Positions 11,401 through 23,500 of a DNA stretch of 35,336 nucleotides are shown here, in pieces. The stretch comes from Chromera velia (lineage: Eukaryota; Sar; Chromeraceae). The stretch spans positions 15,001 to 50,336 of the forward strand of contig JAHBMJ010001527.1 in the NCBI GenBank assembly GCA_018398765.1, in the 5' to 3' direction. The position numbers and the translations under genes are program-made. The stretch's first letter is position 1. The number at the start of each line of letters is the position of its first letter. Under the pieces are notes generated by a model. The model saw nothing but the letters and a program-made list of their open reading frames with translations. It searched no databases and had not been told where the DNA came from.

Positions 11401-14400
11401 AAGGCGGCATTGAAGGCAGCGTTGGATTCGGACCAGCCCGTCAAGATGCTTCGGGAGGTGGTGAAGGTGAGTCGAGCCAGGCAGGCAGTAAGAAAGAAAA
11501 GCTCGTGCGCGTTTCCATTTTCCATGTTTCTGCCCGCCGGAACGCCGGAGCTTTCTTGTTTTTTTTTTTTTTCGTGCATTCAGCCTGCACTTTGCTTTTC
11601 ACCCTCCACATCGCCTTAGTTCCGTCAGTGTTCTCTATCTGAGGTTCCTTCCTTGGGTCTGTCTGTCTGTCTGCGTGTCCGCTCTGCTCTACTTAATTTT
11701 CTCCTTTCTCCTGAGAGCATTCATTCGCTATCGATTCATTGACCTCAGGTCCTCCTTTGCTGTCTCGAGTCAACATACATGCATGCATGTGCCGACCCAC
11801 ATGCATGATTAGTATAGATGGATAGAGATTCGGTCGGTCGGTGGATGAGGCCCTTCATTTTATTCCCCTTTTCCCCTTCCCTGTGTCCTTCGTCGCTCCG
11901 GCAAGAGAGCTAGCAGGGCCCAATTAACTCAGGAATGAGTGCATGTCCGTTGCAATATGTGAGCTTTGATGATGAGGCTAGCATGCATGCACGGAGATAG
12001 ATTCTGTTGCGTGCCTGCCTGCAGGCTGTTTTGGAGGATGCCACAGAGTTGGAGCAGGACAATCGACGCGTTTCCTCAGCAGCGGCAGCGGCACAGTCGT
12101 CAGAGTCTCGGGAGGAGACAGGGGTCTCTGCCGCCTCCCTTGCTGCATCTCTGGAGCCATCATCGTTGAAGTGGTGGATTGTGCCGATGGAGGACTTTCA
12201 GGGACAGATTCTTGGTGGGTTGATGCGCAGGGTACGTGCATACGGCGGTTTCTGGGATTTGGATGATGAACATCCGGAAGAAGGAGGAGGAGGAGACGGA
12301 GATGTCAGTGGTGTGGAGAGAGTAGAAAGAGGCGAAGGGAAAAGGCAGCAAAAACCAAAATCGATCCCACAAGCAGCAGCCGCGAAGGTGGAGAAGAGAG
12401 AGAGAGGCAGGCCTCGGCGTCCGGATGCCTACTCGGAGGGGGGCGTGTTTGGGCCCGCACTTGAGGAAACGTGGAATTCTGAGTGGTCGTGTGTTCCAGA
12501 CAAACACGACCTGGAACTTGTCGGAATCTTCAAGACACTCGAGGAGACATGTTTTTTTCACAGTCTCTTGTGAGTACCTTCATGTGTTTCAACTGCATGT
12601 GAATGATGCGCGTTCTTTCTGTGCTGGTCAGCATCTTCGTCGATAGCCTCCGCAAGTGGTGTCGTTCATCGAGTTTGAATTATTTGCCTGCCTTGGGTTC
12701 GTTTCCTGTGTTTTTGCTTCAGTTTTTTTCTTTTTCGTTGATGATTCTTCTGTATCCCTTTTTGAATGCCGGATGCGTGCCTGCGTGTCGGTTTCTTGTC
12801 CTTTCCACCTTTTTTCAAATACAACCGTTTAAGTCTCCTTCATGCATTGCCCTTGGCTCTCCGATTTGACTGTGGCAGTCTGATTTTCTTCTTATGACTT
12901 CTTTTTCTTTTCATTCCTTTTCTGCCATTGTGTCTGATTTAGCGTTTTCCTGCGATCGATCTGTTCGGTTCTTCTCCTCTGTTCCTTCTCCGTCCTGTAT
13001 TGTGGCCCTTTCTTTCCTCCCTTTTCCTGCTTTGCCTGCTGTACTGAAGGAAGGATCCATTCCCTCAATGCATCTTTCTGCCTGCCTTTGGCGTTTCTTC
13101 CACCATCCAGTTCCGGTAGTTCACGTTTGTTGCATGGGGTGCGCGGCCCTCTTTCATGCTTCCATTCTCCGGCATGCGGCTCTGCACTCTTTTAATTTTT
13201 CCTGGATACATACAAACAAGTCTTCGTTCTCTTCTCTGTGCTGGAGCATCCTTTCCTGCATGTGCCTTTTTCTGCGGGGCTGTATGGAAGATGAAAGAAA
13301 CACTTGGTCTAACGATTATCCATCCTGCCACGCCCGCCCGAGCGGCCCCCCATCCTCGATCCGTTCATGACCGCGCAAATGCACGTGCATGTGATTGTGC
13401 TGATTTCTTTTGTGCGTGCAGCACTCAGTCTTTCCTGAGCACCCTTGCTGGAGCCGGGTTTTGGCACTCTTTTCTCCACATGCACAATCAGATGAAGAGG
13501 AGAGAAAGAAAAAGAAGAGAACTTTTCTTGGCACCTGAAGAGATGGAGGCGGCGATTGCGCAACTGGAGAAGTCGCAGCAGAAAATTAGGGAGACTCGGG
13601 AGCTCGCACGCAGCCGGGTGGCGACCATGAGAGAGCATGGACGGAGACAGCGGGAGAGGCAGAAAAAGATTGAGGAAAAGAAGAGCGAACGAGAAAGAGA
13701 GAAAATGAGGAAGAGAAACAAAGAAAGAGCAGCAGAAAGCACTGATTCCTCTCTACAGCTCGCATTTGCAAGTAGTGCCAGCAGTGCTGTGCATGTGCAG
13801 GAAAGGGAGATGCCGCAAAGCCTCTCCAGTCTAGAGTCTCTGCAGGCTGCTGAGCTGCCGGCTTTGGCCTGTCGAATGGAGGGTCCTCCTCCGGGCCCAG
13901 AGACGAAAGAAGGGGAGGAGGAGGATGAGAAGGAAGTCGAGAAGGAAATGGAGCTGCTGACGTTGGGTGAACACGACGCGAACACCTACTTTCAAAAATT
14001 CATGAACGCGGTCAGTTGGTTGGTTCAGGAAAATTACATGCATGTGCTCCCGATAGGGAGGGACCTCTGTTTCTTTGTCCGCCTTTTTCGCTCTTCTCTT
14101 CCTTAATTGCGTTTTTTACTTCAGGACATCATCGTCATTTAATCTGTACATTATGCCGTGAGGATATACGACAGCGGACATCCTTCAATCGATCAAACGA
14201 CCGCTGCGCCTGACTGCATGGACTGGACTGGACTGTGCGGGCGGGTTTTGAGGGACGATATGAGTGGAGGGACATGTTGCTGCGTGAGTGAGTGTACACG
14301 GCCTGCGAATGGCTGGTGAAGCGATAGTCGTGCAATGCCGCCCATCAGCGGTTGACTGTAGCATAGGGCAGATATTTCGGAGAAGGCAGCCAACTGACTG

Positions 14401-15107
14401 TGTCGTGATAGACCGTGCATGCACGAAAACAAGTGCATTATTTCATGCATTGGACATGTGTGGACCTGCATTTGTACTGTGTAACTGGGTGTTTTTCTTT
14501 CTTCGTTAATGTGTCCGTTCTTTCCTGCATGCAGATGCGCGTGCTGCTGTTCTTGCTCTCACCCTCCCGGGAGTATCTGGAGCCCCTCAGAAAGAAGCCT
14601 CGTACAGAGGCCCTGCGCACCCGTCTCCAGAGTTTGGAAAATCGTCTGAACACTCTGCGGAGAGAGATTGTGCAGGAATGCAGGGTCGAACTAGCAGCTG
14701 CCTCAGCTGCAGCTGCAGCACGAGACGGAGGAGGGGCGAGGGGTGGGGGGCGGAAGAAGAGAAAAACAGCGCCCCCGAAGTCCCCTCAGCAGATGGCAGC
14801 AGCAGACTCGGAGACTGCACAAGCGTCCTCCGCCTCGTCTGTCCAAGCTCAGACTGTCTCTTCTTCTTCCTCAGTCTCCAGAAGAACGTCTGCCAGTGAG
14901 ACGGCAGACGCAAACGGAGGGGACCTGGGGAGGGGAGGGGAGTCAGTTGAAAAAAGTTCAGAGATGTCAGGAGGGCGGAAGGCAAGAGAGTCAGAAGGCA
15001 TCCGTCTTCCTGACTGGGAAGCCCAACAGCTCACGCGTGCAGAGCAGAAAAGGGCGGCAATCGGGCGTGCCACCGCGTTGCTCGGGAAATATTGCTTCTG
15101 GAAGTGA
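8448..15107 (+). CDS. Seven-exon gene, 1174-residue protein of unknown function with helical repeats and coiled-coil tail
   Basis: Exons: 8448-9404, 9769-9902, 10220-10685, 11206-11466, 12025-12569, 13422-14010, 14535-15107. All introns are GT-AG (317-852 nt) and every join keeps codon phase, giving 3525 nt. The start ATG sits in a strong context (AAAACCATGGCGGC); the stop is TGA. Residues 55-95 (FLPFLGAPGIFLRLINMRM) look faintly like an F-box. Residues about 100-600 are amphipathic helices of the type AALEEGRVDLLNWLRR and LRSLRWLHSGLGVPLPD, reminiscent of degenerate ankyrin or other alpha-solenoid repeats. An acidic linker lies in exon 3. Exon 6 encodes a long Arg/Lys/Glu-rich coiled coil, and exon 7 a second short coiled coil, an Ala run, a basic GRKKRKTAPP cluster (possible nuclear signal) and a Ser-rich region. 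No enzyme motif was seen. Likely a scaffold or interaction protein; function unknown. The donor of exon 6 (GCG|GTCAGT) is the least certain junction. Confidence 0.82.
10694..10725 (+). repeat. (CAGT)n microsatellite in intron 3
   Basis: About eight tandem GTCA units lie just after the exon 3 donor (GTGAGTACGTCAGTC) of the 8448-15107 gene. If the intron were retained, a stop would follow downstream. Confidence 0.9.
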
Positions 15108-15910
15108 CCCTTATTCGTGTCGCTACCAATGCATTTGAAGTATCTTTAAAAAAGATCGTACGATGACCCTGTAGACTTTGCATGTACTTCTGGTCTCTTC
15201 TTCTCCTTTTCCGCCCTCCCGCGTTGTGCCCTCTCTGTAACCGATGGCTCTCGTAAGTTTTGGTTTCCTGCCTTGCTCTCCTTTAATCCGCGCGGGGGGA
15301 ACGCACTGAACGGTGCATAGTCTGTTGGGTGTAGTGACGATAAACTCCGTGTACATGATTCTTGGACTCGTTGTGTTGATGATTTCATGCACAGACTGTT
15401 TTCTTGTGCCAAACGGATGGAAGAAAGGGAATTCCTGCGTTGCCTGGCTGACCTGTGATGATTGCAACTCTCCGCTCCCGGGTGCATTGGGTGCAACTGC
15501 ACCCGAACTTGTTATCGGCAATGTCATTCGATCCCTTCCACACCCGCATCCCGCCTGTTTTTTCGATATCGTTCCATGCCTGTCTCCCAGTTCTGGAAAG
15601 TGAAGAACTTATCGAACTGTTTTGTAACTCTACCGTCGCCTTAGCAAACAACAACCATGCATGCATGCGCCGCCCGGGAGCTTAGCGCTCCAAGGGTGGT
15701 TCGGCATCTAGTTCGGTATCCTCTGATTAACGGAATAACTATACTGTATTCATACAGACTCATTACTAAAATTTTCATAAAATAGTGCACAGAGTTCAGG
15801 AACTCTTAGATCGGGCCAAATCCTGGGTTAAAACGGAGAAATAGTTTTAATTTCAGGTTAGGTGGATGAATCAAGGTAAAAGCATATAAAAACAAATAAT
15901 TTACTTACAT
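15108..15910. other. 3' flank of the seven-exon gene, no gene recognised
   Basis: Short ORFs (for example 15123-15527 minus) have no motif and biased composition. A CATGCATGCATGC run lies at 15657-15669. From about 15720 the sequence becomes strongly AT-rich. Confidence 0.5.
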
Positions 15911-16565
15911 AGTATGGTTAGGAGTAACGATAGTAGGATAGTTACCGGGTGGCCGCTAGGCCGCCCGGGTTACCAATTTCACGGTTACGGTAGTAGTTTT
16001 TAGTACCATAACCATAGTGGTGGTAGTATTGCATATTTTTCCTAATACTAGTGATTTTTAAACCTGTTTTATCTAGTTTTACCATCAAATCTACAATCAA
16101 CAAAGGCTACAGAGTAAACACCATTGTTATATCAATGTTGCTAAACTTTTAGATCTGAGATAATAATTATAATATCAGAGATATTACTCTATCACTATAA
16201 ATGATGACATTATATCATGATTATGATGCTGTAGTACCTTGTCAATTATTCAACTGTGCGATGAAACATATCATGAATGCGAGTTCATTTAGTGAGGCCT
16301 GCCAGTGACGTACTGATTGATTGATTGATCCAGCACACTCCAACAAAAATGCGACCTTGGGGGGTAACTAGGGGGGAGGTGTGTCGCTGCCTCCCTACCC
16401 AGACTTCGGCTGATCAACCCTAAATGAACATGTGGTTTGCCTCTTCCAGCCGGGGGGGAAACACAGAACAAAAAAAAGAAAAACGAAGAGAGGAACAAAA
16501 GAAAAAAGATTGTCTCTCTTCGTGTATATGTATATGTGTGTATGTGTATGTGTATGTGTGTGTGT

Positions 16566-16606
<41 letters not shown>

Positions 16607-17150
16607 TATGTGTGTGTGTGTGTGTGTATGAGTGATAAAGAACGAGGATGGTCATCAACCCGGCCCTCACAGGCATACACAAACAAAGATAAAATCAAGA
16701 TGTGAGTAAGGGAGAATGAGGCCTGGACGTGTAGACGAAAGGCTCCCTTCCAGTCAGCTTGAGCAAGGGGAATAGAGATGGAGACTTGTTTCCCAGTTTC
16801 CCACATACAGTGAGAAAGCACTGATCACTGCCGAACTGCAGCCTTCATCAATTGTCTGTCTGCTCTGACAGAGAACAGAAGAGAAACGATTCCATAATTT
16901 TGACCACAAGTAAGGTTGACCTTCGTTTAAAAATTGATTTTCGAAAGTTGAAACAGATTTGAAGGAGACAGATTTTTTTTTAATCCATGCGTTGCGCTTT
17001 TTTTGTATCCTTTGCCGGGGTCTTGCCCCGAACTACCATGGTAGTGGTAGGGGTCCTTGGGCCCCCAAGTTACCGCCCCACAGTTACCAAAGTGACGGTA
17101 ACTCGCCGCCTCCCCAAGGGGCCCGGTAGTAACTCCTGACCGTACTGTAT
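15911..17150. repeat. Interval bracketed by a diverged inverted repeat
   Basis: Near 15911-15935 the sequence reads ATAGTATGGTTAGGAGTAAC. The reverse complement of about 17125-17150 reads ACAGTACGGTCAGGAGTTAC (16 of 20 matches). Both arms are followed inward by GTTACC/CGGTAA words and short palindromes (GGTGGCCGCTAGGCCGCC; CCTTGGGCCCCCAAG). This could be an old inverted-repeat transposon with no coding content left. No target duplication was found. Confidence 0.4.
16521..16631 (+). repeat. (TG)n microsatellite
   Basis: A long TG tract with scattered TA and TC interruptions. It produces spurious Cys/Val and His/Thr ORFs in all frames. A GATTGATTGATTGATC run lies nearby at 16316-16330. Confidence 0.95.
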
Positions 17151-17483
17151 AAATTTACTAGATAATCTACAGTTCACGATGAACTTGAACCCAGCCAGCC
17201 GTCGCCCTCGACTCTATGCTTAATTAGGCCTATGCTGCGGCATTGCTGCCTTAGTATGCACCTATAGGCATCCTCGTGCGCGAGCGTCGCTGAGCTGCCT
17301 GAGCAAGTTACTTTTTTGGGGGGGGCATTGACTTAAAGTTTGTTCCTAGCGTCTGGCCTATACGTCTTTCATCTCTTCCTTCTGTCCTGATTACTGCTCT
17401 CGCTACTAGCTCTCTCTCTCATGCGACCTCATACTTGACGCTCCTCCATCTGAATGCCTTTTTCGGCATTTACTAAATACTTC
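17151..17483. other. Non-coding flank downstream of the LINE remnant
   Basis: No gene was seen. On the LINE strand this is the 3' flank; no clear poly(A) tail or target duplication is visible. A run of eight G lies near 17319-17326. Confidence 0.4.
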
Positions 17484-19070
17484 CTACCCCTCAGTCATAA
17501 CCAGTGCACTGCCTATTCCTCCTTCTTCCCAGCCCTCCCCCTGCACTTCTTTGATGCCCCGAATCCACGTGCTTGCCGCTTTTAGGTGGGTAATCTGCAG
17601 TCGGGCTCGGATTCGGCCGCATGTCTTGCTCATATGTTGCCCCCATTTCTCACTCAATCGCTCTGCCACCCTCTTCAAGAACATCTTTGCCTCCCCCTCC
17701 ATCGTCCCATCAACCGCACTCACAAGTGGAGTGAAGTCGCACCCTCTGTCCACGCTTGCCTGCCCATGTTTCCTCTTCTTTTCTTCTGCAGCTGCTTTGA
17801 GGGCTTGAGTCCAGGTCACCTTCTCCCTCGAGGCGGCATGTGGGTTTATCACCCTGGTATCAAAAATTGCCAGCCTTTGTGGAGCATAGGCCCCCCGGAC
17901 TTGGAAGTCCCCCCTTAGCGCCGGACATCCCTGCACCTCCCCTTCCTCCCTAATGATCGGCTCCTTTGTGTGGACCGCTCCCGCGGGGTATGCTTCCGCT
18001 GCTAGACTCGCCCACGTACGATTGATTTCGTCATATCGCAGCGTCGGCAGTCCCCCGACTGGGCAGTTAAGGGCATGTTGCAGACTCCACCTTCCCCCAT
18101 ATCCCTCACATCTGTTCTTCTCCCCCCCTACCCTCCCCTGGTATCGGATTGTCATCGCATCTCAGAATTCGTCTGGGCTGAGATTCATTCCGTGTTCCTT
18201 CAGGGGGGTGGCCGTCAGCCATCCTGACTGCCTCTTTTCTTTTAACTGCCTGACTTCCACACTGGTCCTCACTGGCTGCCTGCCCTGACTGGCTGCCTAA
18301 CCTCTCCCACTCCTTCTCTACTGCTTCTTTTACTGCTTCTTTGTGGGCTGCCCTTACCTTCTGCCCCCTCTTCATGTGCTCGTCTGCGTCTATGTCCTCT
18401 CCTCGAAGGATGGCCTTTGTGATCGCTTCACTGGCTGCGGCTGAGGTCTTGTAGTCCCTGTCCGCTGTTTCGGTGGGTTTGGGGATGCCAGGCTTAGCAG
18501 TCGGACCGGGACGGCGGCAACGTCTCTCAGCCATACGTCATGTTGGGTGGGGGGCCCTCCGTTCCGTCGTCCTTTCATCAAGGCGGGGATGAGGCAGTCT
18601 CTGATCATGCCTTCCAGCTGCCCCATCTGTCCCCCCGCCCTTAGCACTACCCGCGCCATAAACTTCCATTCGTGCTGTAGGGATTTTAAACAGGCTGCGT
18701 ATGCTTCATATGGGGCAAATTCTGCTACTGTTGCGACTCTCTCCACGCTTCCGGCCCACTCCTTCACCTTTTCCTGCACCCATTTCTCTCTGTGTGCGTC
18801 TGTACCTACATGCCCCCTTAGGAGACGCATCCCCTCTACTATCTGCAGGTCGGGGAACTCTGCAAAAATCTCTTTGGCTTTCTGCATAAATTGCGGGAGC
18901 ACTGCGAGGATCAACTTGTCCACCTCCACTACATACCCTGCCGCGGGCCTCCTCTTGACTAACTCGCGCAGCCATGCTCGCAGCTGGCGCAACCAGCCGG
19001 TATTGGATGCGTCATCCGCATACCAGAGCTGGTACCAGTATCTCTGGGGGGGATCGGGCTCCTGGTGTTG
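17484..19070 (-). pseudogene. 5'-truncated, frameshifted LINE (RT end, zinc knuckle, R2-type endonuclease-like end)
   Basis: Read on the minus strand. The first part carries the RT box QLWYADDASNTG (YADD at 19022-19011) and a thumb-like region through FMARVVLRAGGQMGQLEG. A frameshift near 18490-18500 moves to a frame with GIPKPTETADRDYK. A second shift near 18235-18260 leads to WLTATPLKEHGMNLSPDEF, then a TGA at 18164-18162 where this family normally has Arg, then [10 protein letters not shown]. The end holds a C...HALNC knuckle-like motif and RYDE, EPII, RGDF and DTRV segments that fit the restriction-like endonuclease order of R2-type LINEs. RT motifs upstream of YADD are absent, so the copy is 5'-truncated; the frame runs on upstream only through a Ser-coding GGA repeat. 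Family assignment rests on remembered signatures of LINE-type RT C-termini in protists. Confidence 0.8.
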
Positions 19071-19236
19071 TTGCTTTTTCTTCTCCGTTCCGGCTGCTAC
19101 CCCTGCACTCCATCTGTCCGCGATAAAAAACCAGTCGCTTCCGTTTCGGGCCGACACGGAGGCGGCTGAAGAGGACGATGCTGTGCGGTGCGAATCGCCA
19201 AGGGGTGGGGCGGGTGGGCGAGCTGAGGGGTGGTCC

Positions 19237-19322
19237 GAGTGGAGGGAGGAGGGGGAGGAGGAGGAGGATGAGGAGGAGGACAAGGAGGAAGAGGCACGGA
19301 GGGAGGAGGAGGAGGAGGAGGA
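19237..19322 (+). repeat. (GGA)n-rich low-complexity tract
   Basis: Imperfect GGA/GAG repeats at the 5' break of the LINE remnant. On the minus strand they give a long Ser run that extends the RT frame upstream by about 110 codons, which should not be taken as protein. Confidence 0.9.
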
Positions 19323-19379
19323 GTTACTACACAAAAAAAAACCAGTTCGTTTTGAACAATATTTCATTAGATACTTCAA

Positions 19380-20507
19380 CTTAAATTAAAATGAATTGAT
19401 GAGAAATCTAGTGAGAAATTAAATTAGAAATTTAAATTTTTAATTGAAAATCCAATTTTCTATTAGATTTAGTGGAACTTACATTTAGAATTATATACAT
19501 TTTGAATTGGATTTCCAATTCGAAATCCTATTGAATCAAATCCTATGTTAACGTATTATTATATGAAGTCTATAAACTTATGAAAGTTTTTATATATTTC
19601 TATGACGTGTTTGTTCTATATAGTCTCTATCATGTTTCTATTGATTTAGATTCAGCTGCAGATTTAGCTTAGCACAACTCATAACAAAAATTCAAGAGAA
19701 ACGATGCAGCTGTTCAGACTGCCAGTCAAACTGTATCCTGTCAGTGTTTGATTCTAGGTTCAATTGCGTGCCACGTTTCCCTCTCCTTCAGGACTTCTCT
19801 CCATTCTCCGAGCATGTCAGTTGAGAGGACTGGAAGAGATGATTACACGCGGTCAAATTGCCTTTCACAGACACGAAGAGAGGCAACTGATGGTGACACG
19901 CCTGCAGTCAGAGTCTTCCTCTTCTCCGATACCGGACCCTCCATGCACGTGATTTGTTGTGAATTGTCCGAATTCGAAAAGAAAGCACAGGCAGGGAAAG
20001 TTTCGTTTCCCCAGGCACAACGAACACCGACCTGAGGGGGCATGCAGGGCTCTCGAGAATCCACTCATTCATGCAGGTTCAGCCTACATCACCACCGCGC
20101 TGTCTCCCCGCACTCCCCACCCCGGCTCATTTATTCATCCCTTAAATAAGGTTACTCTCCAGACACCCCCCATGCTCCTCACCTCCCTCCCTCTCCCTCC
20201 GTCGAAGGAAGACCCTAGCTCCCACGTGAACCTTGCGAGACCTTCGCGCCGTTTCTCCCTTCCCTCTTCCCTTCTCTTCTCTTCGGCTGGCGACCGGACT
20301 GAAAAAACACCGACGGCCTTGCCACCCACCCCACATGACCACCCACCAATCCATTCTTCCACGCAACAGGTCGGTCCGAGGCCTACAATCAATCAGTCAA
20401 GCAAGCTCCCGAACAAGAACACCATGCAGCCAGAAGGAGAAGAAGGACGCAGCTAGGGAGGGAGGCCCCCACCCACACAGATCGAGGGTCTTCGTTCCCT
20501 CCTTCGC
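19380..20507. other. AT-rich interval and 3' flank of the kinase gene
   Basis: The part at 19380-19700 is very AT-rich. It contains AATTGAAAATCCAATT (19442-19457) and AATTGGATTTCCAATT (19505-19520), which are near-perfect inverted copies; the second is nearly self-complementary. From about 19750 the base composition is balanced with short ORFs lacking motifs. On the minus strand an AATAAA word (plus 20130-20135) lies about 370 nt beyond the kinase stop and could be a polyadenylation signal, if this organism uses one. Confidence 0.45.
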
Positions 20508-23500
20508 TCAACGGAAGACAAACAGACCCCCTGCAGGTTGGGGTGGCTGTTGCACCATCTGCATGCGAATCTGCACAGGCACGCCCCCGTGAAGCCCCCC
20601 CCCTGCCTGCATGTTCTGCGGCTGCATGACCATCTGAGGGATGGGGGCTGCCAATGCATGCAAGCGAGGCGGCCCACCTGCCGCGTGTTCCGTTTGGCCC
20701 CTTACCCACACGGCAGGAGGAGGGGAGGGGGAAGTCACCCGACCCTGCGCATTTCCTGCTGTCATGTTGCGACCTGGCAGCTCTCCCTGCTGTGGGCCGG
20801 TCTGCATGGTCAACTGCTGTGGTGGTGCAGCGACAGCGAAATTGGGGGGGTTCTGCTGGGGGGTCTGTTGCTGTTGCTGCTGTTGTTGTTGCTGGGGGCG
20901 TCCGAAGGTTGACGAAGCCCTTGGGGGGGGCCAGCCGGGGGCCATCAGGATCTGTGGTGCCTGCTGTAGATGCTGCTGCATTGCTGCTTCCTGGCCTTGC
21001 GCCTGTATTTGCGGGTAGAAGAGCCGGGGGGTTGGGGAGAGAATGGGAAGGCAGGGATGGGCATACGGGTAAGCCGACTGCAGCGGTTGCCCCTGGGCAG
21101 GTTGCTGTTGGGGTCTCTGTCGCTGAACTGAGGGCTGAGGATGAAGGAGGTGGGCGTCGCTGGGGGGGGAGAAGGCAGGCGGAAATCCGGCTGGGGGTCC
21201 CTGCATGCGGACTCCCTGGGTTCGTTGGATCGGAACGGCTCTTGCGGGAGTCGCTGACGGGGGTGGACGCACACGTGCTCGCACCTCTCCCTCCGTAGAG
21301 GGCACCCGGGGGACTGCTGCTGCTGGGGGCATGGGAGACAGACTTCTGACTGAGTTCTCGCGACTGCCCTCTGCTATGGCCCCCGCAGTAGCCACCAGAG
21401 AAGGCACAGGGGGCAGAGAGGGGCGCTGGGCCCAATACCCATGCTGTGGAGGGCCCCCAGGCTGCTGCAAGTCGGACAGCAGCACGGCGGGTGCAGCTGC
21501 AGGCATGGGAGAGGGGAGGGGGGGTCGGGATGATTCGGGAGCCTGCATTGGGGGGATTCTTTCTGTTGTCTGTGGAGTGGCTGATTGTCGTTGCGTAGAG
21601 ACGCGCATGGTCTGCATGGGGGCATTCAAGAGGACACCCGGGTGGGGGCCTCTCATGGGGGTGCTGGACATCTGCGGGGGCACACGGTAGTAGAGGGCGA
21701 GGCTGGCCGGGTGACCTGAGGGGGGAGCATTGGGTGTGTCTCGAACCGAGCTGGGGATGACGGAGGTTGCTCTCGAGGAGACAGGACCTGAAGGAGCGAC
21801 CAGCACTGCAGTGGCTGCGTGCGCTTGGACGGCCCCGGCAGACCCATAGGAAGGCGCGGGGTGGGCCACAGAGGGCACGGCAGCAGCGGCAGTTTCGGCT
21901 CTTGGGGATGTAGGTTGTTTCTTTTGCTGCAAGGTTGCGGGGGTGGACATTCTAGGTGCAGGGGGGACGGAAGCGGCTGCAGGACGCTCCTTCAGTTTGG
22001 GTGCCTCCGCTCTGGTGCGCACGGCAGAGCTGGGGCCTGCATCTGGTATGTGTGCTGTTTCTTTTGCGCCTTCTTCTTCTGTCTGCTGTCTTGTCGGCTT
22101 CCTCTTCGCCATGGAAGAAGTGGAAGAGACTTTAGGTGCAGGTTTGCTCAGCGTGGTTGCAGGTCTCTCTTTCTCCTTCTTCACGGAGATGGAAGGCACT
22201 TGTTTGGCCTTCGCTTTTGCCGTCTTCGGTTTCGGGCGAACTCGGGAGGTGAGGGTCGTCTGGGCCTCAGAAACCTTCGGGAGGGAAGAGGAGACCTGAC
22301 CACCAGGCAGGGGCGAAGAAAGTGCAACAGCCGCAGCCGCAGCAGATGCCTGTGCTGCAGCTGCCCCCCCGGCGGCTTCTGTTGACAGAACAGCTGCTAC
22401 AGCCGTCTGAGTGGGTGGAGCTGCACTGCCTCCGACGGGCCCGTGATGAGTCTGGGACTGTTGAGGGACCCCTCCGACGGGCCCGTGATGAGTCTGGGAC
22501 TGTTGAGGGACCCTCCCAATGGAGGAGTAGTGAAGACTTCCTGCTCGCAGGGGGGGGTGGGATGAGTCGGCTTTTGTCCCGCCCAGCTCGGGAACTCCTC
22601 CTTTTGTAGGAGGCGGCTTCTTCGTTGCGGCAGCTGCCACGTTTCTGGCGGGTGCCTTCTTTGCTACTGCAGCTGGCGGTGCTGCTGGAGCTGCAGCGTC
22701 CCTTCCCTTCTTCTGTGCCTGCTCGCCCCCTGCCCTCCCGATGGAGAACGTGCTGGGGTTCTTGTTGCCCAGCTGAAGGAGGGGACGGGGACCGCCTGCT
22801 GGGAGCGGCGCCGCCCTGTCCCCTGCCGGGAGGGGCCGTCCTCCACTCCCCGCCGCCGCACTGGCAGCTGCAGGCCCGGGCGTCGCGAGTCCATGATCAG
22901 TCGCTGCGGCTCTGACTGTGGGCATTGCAGAAGGGGCTCCTGGTACAAACGAGTGCACAGTCTGTGTGGCTGTTGGGTGAGGAGCAGGCGTGGAAGCTCG
23001 GAATGCCTGCATGTGGTGTATCGGAATGAACGTCGGGGGGCCGGGGTGGGGGTGGACAGAAGCGGGTCGCCCCCCTCCTGGCATTAGTGTTGTGCGGTGA
23101 TGCACGGCTCCAGGTGGGGGGGTGTAGTGGGGGAATTGTTGAGGGATGACGGCAGAAGACTGGACCTGTACTGGGTTGGCACTGAGGGGGGCATGGTGTG
23201 GGGCTCCTGCGGGCTGGCGAGACGGAGACGGGGAAGGTCCATTGGCGGCCTCGGTGGGAGGAAGAGTGGAGACGCCAATGGGAACTCTGGGCACTGTGCC
23301 CCCCTCAACCGTCTCCACGGCCTTGGGTTTCTTCCGAGCCCCTCCTTCTGAGTCCCTCACCGTTCCTGCACCTCCCTTTTCCTTTTCCTTCCCTTTTGTC
23401 CCTGTTGCTTTCTGCTTCCCCCCCTGAGCACTGACACTGGAGGAACTCGGCAAAGAGGGACGCGCCCTTGCTCCTCCAGAAGAACTAGTGGAGGCCTTGC

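Noticed and set aside
11013..11579. Minus-strand ORF of 188 codons over exon 4 of the seven-exon gene
   Set aside because: It covers exon and intron alike, has no motif, and the plus-strand exon is supported by phase-consistent splice sites.
16420..16821. His/Thr and Cys/Val-rich ORFs in both strands
   Set aside because: Direct translation of the TG/CA microsatellite.
20654..21298. Plus-strand ORF of 214 codons, and several others opposite kinase exon 12
   Set aside because: They mirror the GC-rich, repeat-rich minus-strand exon. The minus frame is open for 1000 codons and joins in phase to upstream exons, so the plus ORFs are shadows.
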